33,747 nucleotides of DNA from Tieghemiomyces parasiticus (lineage: Eukaryota > Kickxellomycota > Dimargaritomycetes > Dimargaritales > Dimargaritaceae). The DNA is taken from positions 1 through 33,747 of the forward strand of contig JANBPT010000489.1 in NCBI GenBank assembly GCA_027575765.1, in the 5' to 3' direction. Position 1 is the stretch's first letter. Each line of letters begins with the position of its first letter. The notes under the pieces were generated by a model. The model saw only the letters and a list, made by a program, of their open reading frames with translations. It searched no databases and was not told where the DNA came from. Shown piece by piece: positions 9,271-18,278 of this stretch. The position numbers were made by a program, and so were the translations under genes.

Positions 9271-11073
9271 TCAAGCGGACTTGGAAAAGGCGCGACGGTC
9301 GAGACGAGCGTCCCAAGTCAGCGACAGAAGGTAGGTGATAAGAGCAAGGGTACCGGTGGCCACGAAGATACAGTTGTAGTTGAACGGGAACGGGTAGCCG
9401 CTGGTAAGTGACCAAGTCCAAAGCATCCCACTAATGGCCGGACCAATGGTACGAGCAAACGACGCCGCACTATACGACACGCTGTTGACCGTCCCCAGGT
9501 ACCGGCGGTCAGGCACCGAGTTATTGATCAGGATGCAGATACTGGTGTAGTACAACACCCCGCACCATTCTTTGAGGGTTAGCAACCCGAGCATCACCAC
9601 CCACGTGAAAACCTTGAGCCCATCGTTACCCAGTAAATGGACAATGGGCGCCACGACCGGGTCGATAAACTCGAGGCGGTGGAGGACGGCAAAGCACGGG
9701 AACACGACGGCGCAGAGGGCGACTCCGTACTGGAAGCACCGGAGGGTCCCCCAGATCAGCTGGGCCTTCGGATAGAGGTAGATTTGGAGGTAGATGACGA
9801 GAAATCCCGCGGTGGATAGGGCGCCGCCGATGGCTCGGCTGGACATGCCCATGCCACCCAGGCGGGGCTGAGTGGCAGCCCAAATGGGGAACATCTCATC
9901 AATCATCACCGTGAGGAGGGCGACGAGGGCGTAACCGATGGTGCAGCGGAGACGGTCGCCGGTCAGCGCGATAGACAGGCCGACACTGGCCGACGGTGCA
10001 GACTCCTTTGACGAATGGCGGTAGGCGCCATAGGTCTTGGACGGGAGGTCGGTGCGTATCACCGTGTTGGTCGGGGTGGTCGCCCCGCTAAGGGAGAGCG
10101 GGTCGTGAAGGGTGGTGATGTCGACCATGGTGCCGGCACTGAGCTGGATCATTGTGCTGGTGTGGGCTAGCAGAGTGCTCGTCTCATCCGGTACGGTGTC
10201 GGCAGAGTGGGAAGACACAGTGCACGAGATGTGGTCGCCACCACCAGAGATAGTCGAATGGTGCACACTGCCATAGAAGGGATAGCCGTCGGCCTCCGGG
10301 ATCAAATGTCCTTCCTCCATCACTTCTTGGTATTCTACAATCCCTACTTCCTCCTCCTCGGTTGCATTGCCATCATCATCCCGGAACGGATGGTCATCCA
10401 TGGTTTCCTCGAGGTAGAGGTAGTTGAATACCCAGGCGAGGAAACTCAGGGCCGAACAACACATGCAAGGCAGGAGGTAAGGGAAAGTTTTGAACAGAAC
10501 GCTGCTACCAAACAGCCAGGGTAAGTTCTGCACGGGGTTAGACAGTAGCCCGCCGAGCACGGGGCCAATGACACAGCCGATATTCCAGCACAAGGGCAAG
10601 GTCGCAAACCCCTTCGCTTGGTTACTCTCGTCGGTCAATTCGCCAACCATGGTTTTGATGGTGCTCGTGTTTCCATTCAGCATCCCCCAAGCGAGGCGCA
10701 TCACGACGGCCCACGCGAAAGTCTGGCTCATTCCGAACAGGATAGGACAGACGATGGACCCAGCAACCCCGATCAAGAGGACGGGCCGGCGACCGATGCG
10801 GTCCGATAAGATCCCCCAGACCATACTGGTGGCCAACTGGGCTACCGAGAAAGCTGCCGCGAGTATACCAACATAGAAGCCGATGTAACGTATGTCGTCG
10901 GAGACGTGCAGGTCGCGTACCATAAAGTAAATGAACGGGAACACCAGTGTGAAGTGGATGGGCTCCGTGATGGACACGAGCGAGAGGATTCCCAGTTGGC
11001 GCCAAGGGAGTGGCGTCATCGGGACGGCCTCGCTCGGGGTTGACGATTTCACGGTGACCGTGGTGGCGGTCAT
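9271..11073 (-). CDS. MFS transporter, ZIFL/TetA-like H+-antiporter type (paralog 1)
   Basis: A polytopic transporter of the major facilitator superfamily, 600 residues in one exon with about 12 hydrophobic segments. The first loop has MFS motif A as WGILSDRIGRRPVLLIG (about residues 86-102), which fits the W-G-x3-D-[RK]-x-G-R-[RK] form I recall for plant zinc-induced-facilitator-like proteins. TEPIHFTLVFPFIYFMVRD in helix 1 also fits that group. The frame continues upstream to a GTG at 11115, but the first ATG is at 11073 in a good CAACCATGA context, so I start there. Between helices 6 and 7 lies a long acidic loop (about 222-370) with EETMDDHPFRDDDG, an EEEE run and the dileucine-type DETSTLL (296-302). 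Substrate unknown: metals, chelates or drugs are all possible. A close paralog lies 3 kb upstream on the same strand. Confidence 0.9.
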   Translation of the reverse strand: MTATTVTVKSSTPSEAVPMTPLPWRQLGILSLVSITEPIHFTLVFPFIYFMVRDLHVSDDIRYIGFYVGILAAAFSVAQLATSMVWGILSDRIGRRPVLLIGVAGSIVCPILFGMSQTFAWAVVMRLAWGMLNGNTSTIKTMVGELTDESNQAKGFATLPLCWNIGCVIGPVLGGLLSNPVQNLPWLFGSSVLFKTFPYLLPCMCCSALSFLAWVFNYLYLEETMDDHPFRDDDGNATEEEEVGIVEYQEVMEEGHLIPEADGYPFYGSVHHSTISGGGDHISCTVSSHSADTVPDETSTLLAHTSTMIQLSAGTMVDITTLHDPLSLSGATTPTNTVIRTDLPSKTYGAYRHSSKESAPSASVGLSIALTGDRLRCTIGYALVALLTVMIDEMFPIWAATQPRLGGMGMSSRAIGGALSTAGFLVIYLQIYLYPKAQLIWGTLRCFQYGVALCAVVFPCFAVLHRLEFIDPVVAPIVHLLGNDGLKVFTWVVMLGLLTLKEWCGVLYYTSICILINNSVPDRRYLGTVNSVSYSAASFARTIGPAISGMLWTWSLTSGYPFPFNYNCIFVATGTLALITYLLSLTWDARLDRRAFSKSA

Positions 11074-11325
11074 GGTTGCGGGGAGGCAGCGGCTTGCGAG
11101 AAGGGCGGACGGCACGGGCTATCGGGGACTTTAGCAACGGCAACTGTGGACCAAACCCTAGTTGGGGCGGCAGGACGGGGGTGTATGATCGCGAACCGGA
11201 CGGCGGCAGGCTCTGAGCAGAGCCAGAGGGGGACGGAGGGGAGAAACGAACCGAAGATGATGTGGCAGTGGGTGGGCTAAGGGGCTGACGACGACAACCG
11301 AGAGATGGGCTGGATACCCATCCCA

Positions 11326-11334
11326 TTATATATA
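11326..11334 (-). promoter_or_regulatory. TATA-like box upstream of MFS paralog 1
   Basis: Read on the minus strand this is TATATATAA, about 255 nt before the chosen ATG. Its position supports transcription starting shortly downstream of it; function is inferred. Confidence 0.45.
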
Positions 11335-12235
11335 CCGGAATAGGCCTTCCAGTAGGCTGTGTAAGTTGTTGGTGGGCCGAGGCCGACGGGGAGGCCCCCC
11401 GTTCCAGGGGCGGTCAAACTCTGAGGGAGACGAGAATCAGTAGCGAACCGGCCCAACCGATGGCTAAGCTGGCGCAAGGCCGCGAGGAAGCAGGAGAGAG
11501 GGATGGTAGCCCAAACAGTGGGTCCTGAATATAAAAATAACACTGCCACACACACACTGGCTCTCGCATCCAGGGTCGTTTGAACAAAAAAAAAACGGAT
11601 AATGTAGGGGGGTACGAATTGGACGAAGCGAGTGGCCTGAAACCGACAATTTTCTGATGGCCGGGTTTACATGGAACCGCCTCCCCCGCTAGATCGGCGC
11701 ATGGGAACCACCAATACCAGAAGTTCATGTCAAGTCGCTAATACACGGAGAGGTGGAGACGGCGGGGAGTGTCGAGGTCGCGATGGGAGGTGACCTGAAA
11801 TGGAGAAAGGGAGGGGATAGGGAGCAATGAGGCATCATGAGATGGGGGCCGGGGTGAGGGAACCAGTTGACGAGCGTTGAATTTAACCGAAGGGGGGAGA
11901 GTTTGCCCTACATCGACAGAGGGCGCTACTCCATCGATGATGTTCGACACCAGCAAAAAAAAAACAATAACTAGCCACGACCTAACCGACTTGCCTGTAG
12001 GGGATCTAGCCCACGAGTTGCGTTGCCCACCCCGCCCACTCACGCATGCACGCCATATCAAGTAGATCGTCTACTCTACTGCCCACCGATCCGCCTGACC
12101 ATACTGCCTCGGCGCAACCACGACCGGCTTTCCAGACCATGTAGACTAGACACCCGTCTTCTTAATGAAAACAATGTTGAATGACCCAGGGCAGCATACC
12201 TCGTGCACGCGCTACTGGCTCATTGCTTAGCGCGC

Positions 12236-12252
12236 GTGTGTGTGTGTGTGTG
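12236..12252. repeat. GT dinucleotide repeat
   Basis: An uninterrupted run of about eight GT units in the gene-free spacer between the MFS genes, preceded by a short GC alternation (cgcgc), so it is all alternating purine-pyrimidine. Confidence 0.9.
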
Positions 12253-14107
12253 GATGTCTGGGGGACGGCCCGATCGACACACAACCCTGTCAGGGGCAAG
12301 TTAAGCCGCGGACGCACTGATTGCAAGTCTGGTGACCGCTATATCCATGACTCCTTATCCAATCGGCGAGAAAAGGTCAGAATCACAACAGTTCGCCAGT
12401 GAGGGGGTGGGGGAGGGGGTACGGTAAAGCAAGGGCCGGAGTAGGCACTGCGGATACCATGGTGCCAGTCAGGAGGGGAAGGATGTGGGGGTGAACGGAA
12501 GAGTGCGGCGCGCGTGAGCCCGGGTGGCAGGGATGAAACGACGGCCCGGGAAATGTTGTGGACGGCGGCGGCTGTTGCAACATGCGGACCGGCGGCGAAT
12601 GCCCCGGCAGGACAAGACCAAGGGACTTGCGGTTGAGGTTGGGCCTGACTAGGACTACCCGGCAGGTAAAGGGCTTTCCGACATCCGGGATAATTAAACG
12701 ACTGATTTGACCTGTGAGCCCCACAGCTAATTGGAGTCAGCGTAATATCCATCGAGATCACGTAGCAGGGAGGCGGGGGAACCGTATATTATAAGGGAGG
12801 CGGGGTAAGAATTAAATTAGGCAGGAGATAAGGAGGACATGACGATACTCGAGCGGCAGGGGCGGGAGAGGTGCGAGTGAGATGTATGAAACGTACCGTC
12901 CCTGGGGCCCCTCTTGAACGATTGTGGGGAAATTCGCGAGCACCGCCCTTTGGCCTATGTGTTGATACATAAATGAACCTCCGGCCGTGGTGCCATGGAG
13001 GATGAGGTAAGTTAATACGTTCGGCTATTAGGTATTCCCTGAGAATCGGGCGGTCATTTGGTCGCCAAGTAGAGGCAAGGCATCGATGAAGTGGGCCACG
13101 ACGGTTCATACAGTTGAGGGATCTCGGCCGGCACGGCACCCTCTCATGGCCGGGGATTGGCCATCTTCCTTTGGCCTCATCGACATTAGCCCCAGAAGGG
13201 TAATAGCCGTTACACGACATACAATAAAAATATAGTTAACCAAGGTGAAATGGACGAAATTGCCGATGGAAATCCCGCCGTATATCCCATCCTGCACCAT
13301 TTCACGACGATCTTCGTTTCAAAACATGCTTCGTAGTCGACGCACCGTAAATCCCCCCCTCCGTCGTGGACATAGTTCCCTATAGTTCAAGTTGGGGGGA
13401 GAGAGAGACCTACCTGAGTGAACTACATGCTCCCCTCTGTCTCGACCTACTTACCGGCGGCCATAAAAATATAATGCACTGCTAAATGCAAATGGTCAAC
13501 GGTGTGCATGGTAATCCGGCACATATTCGTTGGAACGGAACTGCCCAGCTAAACGGTAGCCCCACAATGTGTCACACTCAAGTTACCATTTCAGGCAGTA
13601 CACAACGCTGGTATTAAAATAAAATGATTGGTTAATTTTAACCTTTTTTGGGATCTGCTGTAACTCATTCTAATTCTAATGAAGACCAAGCAGGTTTATT
13701 GGGATGCACAGGGTATTGGGTGTTATGGATATGCCTAATGACCCTTAAATGAATATGTCCTAGACCGAAAAGTAGAACCTGGCTAGGCTAAGGAGGCGGG
13801 TCGGATCAGGGGCGCCACATACCACCGTCGTATTGCAGCTTCTGCATACTAAACATCGCATATATTGCACACGGGGAATTCAGTACAGTCACTCTACTCG
13901 CTAATTAGGCAAGCTGTCGGCCGACATGGTATATTAGTATAGACCAGTCGCCATCCTACTGAGACTCCATGACCTCGTTTATGTGCAGGATACATTGTAG
14001 GTATGTAAGTAAAGCGGGATATCAATGGTATTCGCCCCGGCACTAATGGGTGGACGCATTACAAGGTGTTAGACGACGCCCCTCTCCTCCCCTACGGATG
14101 CATCAAA

Positions 14108-15805
14108 TCATTGGGGCGAGGAAGTCTTTGATATCGCCCGGCGGTCGAGACGGGAATTCCAAGTTAGCGACATAAAGTAGGTGGCGAGGGATATCGAGGC
14201 CGTCATGACAAAGATGAAGTTGTGATTGAACGGGAACGGGTATCCGGTAGTGAGCGACCACGAGAATACGGTACCTCCAAGGGCCGGGCCGACCGCACGA
14301 GCCAAGGAGGCCGCACTATAGGACACACTGTTAACGGTGCCCAGGTATCGCCGGTCAGGCACGGCGTTGTTGATCAGGATGCAGGCGCTGGTAAAGTACA
14401 TGACACTACACCATTCCTTCAGGGTGAGCAGGGCGATCAGGACCACCCAGGTGATGGGGCGCAGGTCACCCTCGCTCAGCATCGTATAAATGGCAGTAAG
14501 GCTCGAGGGGCTTGCTTCGAGGTAATGTAGGATGCCGAAGCACGGTACGACGACGGCGCAGAGCGTGGTACCGTGGCGGAAGCACCGCAGGGCACCCCAT
14601 GCGTTCTGAACCTTCGGGTAAAGGTAGAGTTGTAGGTATACGACGAACAGGCCCGACACAGACAGGGCGATACCGATGGCTCGGGTGGACATGCCCATAC
14701 CGCCATTGTCGAACGGGGTGGCGGCCCAGATGGGGAACATCTCCTCAATGAAGAGCGTAAAGAAGGACACGGCGGCGTAGCCGATAGTACAGCGGAGCGG
14801 GTCGCCGCTGAGGGCAATGGACAGACCGGCGCGCGGGGAGGCTGGTCCGGATTCGTTGGCGTGGTTGGAGTCTATCGGAACCGGGATCGGGCCCCCGACC
14901 GAGATTGGGTTGGCCGACGCGGCGGTGCTGGCCTGGATGGCGGCGTTGGTTGATATCAACAGGGCGGTAGTCTCGTCCGGGAGATCGTACGAGGTATGTG
15001 TGGACGCACCGCTCGAGCCGCGGGCCCGATAGTGGGAAGGCTCTTCGGCGTGGTGGTGGTGGTGATCGTAGTGGGCGTCGTGGATGGCTTGTTCCTCAAC
15101 GTCATCAGCAGCAGCGCTGTTTGGAGCGTGGTGTTCAACCGTTTCCACCAAATAAAGATAATTAAGCACCCAAGCCAAAAAACTCAGCGCCGAGCAAACG
15201 AGGCAGGGTAGGAGGTACGGGTAGGTCCTGAACAAGACACTCTGGCCGAACAGACTCGGGTAGTGCTCGACCGGGTCGGCCAATAGGCCACCGAGGACGG
15301 GCCCGATAACGCTCCCGGTGTGCCAACAGAACGGCAGGAGCGAGAACCCCTTGGCCTGGTTACTCTCGTCGGTCAGTTCCCCCACCATAGTTTTGACGGA
15401 ACTGGCGTTCCCGTTCAACATTCCCCAAAGGATCCGGATCATGACGGCCCAGGTGAATGTCTTGCTCAGCCCAAACAGAATGGGGCAGACAATAGACCCG
15501 GCGACACCGATCAGGAGGATGGGCCGGCGGCCGAAATGGTCTGACGCCATCCCCCACAACAGGCCCGTTGCAAGCTGCGCGACTGCGAAGGCGGCGGCCA
15601 GGACGCCAACGTAGAAGCCGACGTAGCGGGGGTCGTCCGAGACGTTAAAGTCACGCACCATATAGTAGATGAACGGGAACACCAGGGTCATGTGGATGGG
15701 TTCCGTGATGCCGACCATCGCGACCAGTGCCAGCTGCCTTTTTGGTAGCGGGGTCTCAGTAGGTAGCGACCGCGTGCTGGCCGACGAGGAGGACGACGAA
15801 GGCAT
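14108..15805 (-). CDS. MFS transporter, ZIFL/TetA-like type, with His-rich central loop (paralog 2)
   Basis: A 565-residue, single-exon major facilitator transporter, clearly a duplicate of the gene at 9271-11073: both share TEPIH-TLVFPFIY-MVRD, KTMVGELTDESNQAKGF, LNYLYL/FNYLYL, NNxVPDRRYLGTVNSVSYSAAS and the final DRRA/FSK block. Motif A reads WGMASDHFGRRPILLIG (84-100), with His where the paralog has Arg. The central loop (about 222-330) is His-rich: HH at 225-226, a run of five His at 248-252, and further His at 242, 245 and 258. It is followed by DETTALL (277-283), an acidic dileucine-type motif also present in paralog 1. The ATG at 15805 is in an ACCATGC context after an Arg-poor, Ser-rich N-terminus. 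A His-rich loop between helices 6 and 7 recalls zinc transporters, so divalent metal or metal-chelate transport is a reasonable inference only. Confidence 0.9.
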   Translation of the reverse strand: MPSSSSSSASTRSLPTETPLPKRQLALVAMVGITEPIHMTLVFPFIYYMVRDFNVSDDPRYVGFYVGVLAAAFAVAQLATGLLWGMASDHFGRRPILLIGVAGSIVCPILFGLSKTFTWAVMIRILWGMLNGNASSVKTMVGELTDESNQAKGFSLLPFCWHTGSVIGPVLGGLLADPVEHYPSLFGQSVLFRTYPYLLPCLVCSALSFLAWVLNYLYLVETVEHHAPNSAAADDVEEQAIHDAHYDHHHHHAEEPSHYRARGSSGASTHTSYDLPDETTALLISTNAAIQASTAASANPISVGGPIPVPIDSNHANESGPASPRAGLSIALSGDPLRCTIGYAAVSFFTLFIEEMFPIWAATPFDNGGMGMSTRAIGIALSVSGLFVVYLQLYLYPKVQNAWGALRCFRHGTTLCAVVVPCFGILHYLEASPSSLTAIYTMLSEGDLRPITWVVLIALLTLKEWCSVMYFTSACILINNAVPDRRYLGTVNSVSYSAASLARAVGPALGGTVFSWSLTTGYPFPFNHNFIFVMTASISLATYFMSLTWNSRLDRRAISKTSSPQ

Positions 15806-18278
15806 GGTTGACTGGACACAGCGTATTTGTCAGGAGGGGGAGGGGGCGGGTGAGTCACAGGGAAGGTGGGCGGGCGGGCAGGGAGCTGGGAGGGGGGCGT
15901 GGTGCTGGGAATAGGGAGGGGGGACGAAGGCAGTCACTTTAAGGCCGACAGTTTCAGTGGTATGCGACCTGTGTCATGTAATGGGGGCTGCGGGATCAAG
16001 GGCGGCGAAGGAACCACGTCGAAACTGCGACTGTGGGTGTGGGGAACAGTATACTAAGCGATTGGCATGGAAAGTGGGAGTTCGGGCAAACTACTATATG
16101 GCACCGTGCTAATTCAAAGAGGGGTTGTAAAAAGACAACTGGGAAAAGGGGTGGCGCGGAGTGATTTGGCGTCTAGAAAGGACACTACTTATAACTGCAG
16201 TGTTGGCGGGAAAAGTGGACGAAGGAGGGGTATACCCAGGCAGTGCAGCAAGAGCCACAGAATATAAAGAATAGCCCCATGAGGGAGGGATCCGGGATCT
16301 GGCACAGCGAGATCGTTAGTTAAACCCGGGGAGGAGTGGGCCAGTGTCGGTGGCAACAAAATCTGAACATCCAGGGGAAAGGCGGGTAACGCAAGGGGAA
16401 GCACGCCGGCTCGGGTATGATTCGCAATGGTCTCATCCCAGCCCCTTGCCATGCGCACATGCCGGGAGGTGGCTGTGTACGCCTGACTAATATACTCACC
16501 AATCGAGCCATAGGCCGGATATTGCAGCAGGTGAGTCAGGCCTCAAGTCGTCATTGGTGGTTCTCACCCTCCCTCCACCCACACCAGTGGGTATTGTGGC
16601 CCCTTGCGCCCTTGGAGACTCGCCTGGCTTGCGAATCTACCCTATGGCTGGCTGTACGTCATGCTGATATTAAGGTATACTTAGGGAATAAAGAGGGTTT
16701 GGATGGCTAGCCAACCACTGCGAAAGGTGGAAGCGTGGGCTGCTGGCTCTGCATTCGCTAGGTCGTTGAGAGGGCGTGGACCAGCGGGCCAGTTGATGGC
16801 CAAGGGGAGTGTAGGGCAGGAGTAGGCCGATGACAGAGACATAGCCCCATACATGATCAAGGCTATCAATAGGCCACTCCCACAAAGGGGCGTAGGAAAG
16901 CTGAAGAAGCGAGACTGCACTGTCGACAGTCGGCACGATACTAGGCGGACTAGACCGTGATCCCAGTAACCCACAATACCATTTTTCTTCAGCGACGTAG
17001 CTCTACAATGATACCAGGTAGGGTCCACAGGGCATTATAGTATATGGCGCTAACCTGCAGTCTGGGGCATGTTCAGCCCCTGGTAGACAAGGCATACATA
17101 AAATCATGTTATGGCACATAGATGACCCCACTATTTTCGTTCGTTGCCTAATAAAATAGACTGATTTCAATTATACAGTTGTGTACGGGGAATAGGCTAG
17201 ACTCAGTCGTCTACAATGTAATACAGGGGGAGGGGGTGACGGGACATACCCGATATTCGACATGGTAGATGTCAAACATGCACCCCTTATCACCTCTCGT
17301 CTCCTAAGGATCTAACCAGGCCGTGCCACCCGGCTGCTAAGCAAATGTAGGCGTATCACCTTGCCATTTACTGTAGCTGATATGTGTCCTAGCGACTGCC
17401 ATGTGAAATATGTATGCACGCTGGACCCTTACCAGTGGCCAACACTCGCCTAGCAATTTCAACACACATAACACCGCTTTTTCACCACCCACCAACGGGG
17501 TTGCCCCCCGAAAGATGTCTCCGAGGCGAGGTACATAGCACGTCCCTTTGAAGCTACTACTGCAATTATTATAATTATTATTTGGGGGGGGCCTGTGCGG
17601 TCGAAGCGGCCTTATTAATTCCTAACCTGTGGTGGCTTGCCACAGGCTATCCTCACCCCACATGCGGCATTTTCTTATCCATACATCGCGGCCCTCTGCG
17701 CCCCCACGTGATGCGAAACCTGGCAGCTACTTAGTTTACGCAGCCAATGTCACTCTAGCCGTCCCTGATGCGGCTGATGTAGCACAGGTACTTTAGGGCC
17801 TGTCCCTGCATATAGACTCTCGGCATGGACGCAAATGTCGATTAAATAAGCGTCATTGTGGTGATGTAATAGTGTGGCAGCTATACTAGATGCATCGTTG
17901 CATTGCGTAAACGGCTGACACCCGCCCTTGATTCACACTGGTAGATGAGCGAGGAAGGGAGGTGGGTGTGTGCCGTAGTGTCATTAGGTAAATTGAAAGC
18001 ATTTACAATCCGGCCAATACCGTTTTGTGTTTTTTTTAGGAGGGGGGTTGGTATACTATCCGGTAGCCTTCCACGCTTTTTGATATGTGCGCTGTAGGCC
18101 ATTTATGTGTGTATTAGGGAGCGCCAGTACAAAATGATAACAATCAGTACGGGTTAGAAGGCCCACCATATCCGCAGCCGATATGAATGGATAAGCGAAT
18201 ACCGATTTAAATACGATGCTGGTGACCATTGAGAGTTAATAATAAAATAAAATAAAAATGCAATATCGAAGGCTACCA
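15806..18278. other. Gene-free spacer between MFS paralog 2 and SEC7
   Basis: About 2.5 kb with the upstream region of MFS paralog 2 and the 3' side of SEC7. Content seen: a G-rich leader-side stretch (15835-15930), an 8-G run (17584-17591), a small perfect hairpin (17626-17646), and (AATAA)-like repeats (about 18238-18257) just after the SEC7 stop. No recognisable coding or RNA gene. Confidence 0.5.
17626..17646. repeat. Short perfect inverted repeat
   Basis: CCTGTGG and CCACAGG form a 7-bp stem around a 7-base loop. It lies in gene-free DNA; no role is apparent and it may be chance. Confidence 0.6.

Larger units (their letters stand above)
11074..14107. other. 3-kb gene-free spacer between the MFS paralogs
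   Basis: It holds the promoter of MFS paralog 1 and the 3' side of paralog 2. Simple repeats are (CA)5 near 11547-11557 and a GT run at 12236-12252. Open frames of up to about 143 codons occur on the minus strand (12789-13220), but their composition and lack of recognisable motifs suggest chance frames. Two short ATG-plus-splice-donor sequences (12995-13006 on + and 13455-13464 on -) are noted as findings. I saw no fragment of a third transporter copy. Confidence 0.5.

Noticed and set aside
11074..11115. N-terminal extension of MFS paralog 1 to position 11115
   Set aside because: The codon there is GTG, not ATG; the first ATG is at 11073 in a better context.
12789..13220. 143-codon minus-strand open frame in the spacer between the MFS genes
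   Set aside because: Composition rich in Pro, Arg and His with no recognisable domain and no splice-linked extension; likely a chance frame.
13106..13300. Short hydrophobic frame with a segment like VHFTLVNYIFIV, preceded by a possible AG acceptor
   Set aside because: I tried to join it to the ATGGCCGCCG mini-exon at 13455-13464; the phase is wrong and the correct phase stops soon.
16681..17028. 115-codon minus-strand open frame upstream of MFS paralog 2
   Set aside because: Some hydrophobic stretch, but no family resemblance; expected by chance in 2.5 kb.
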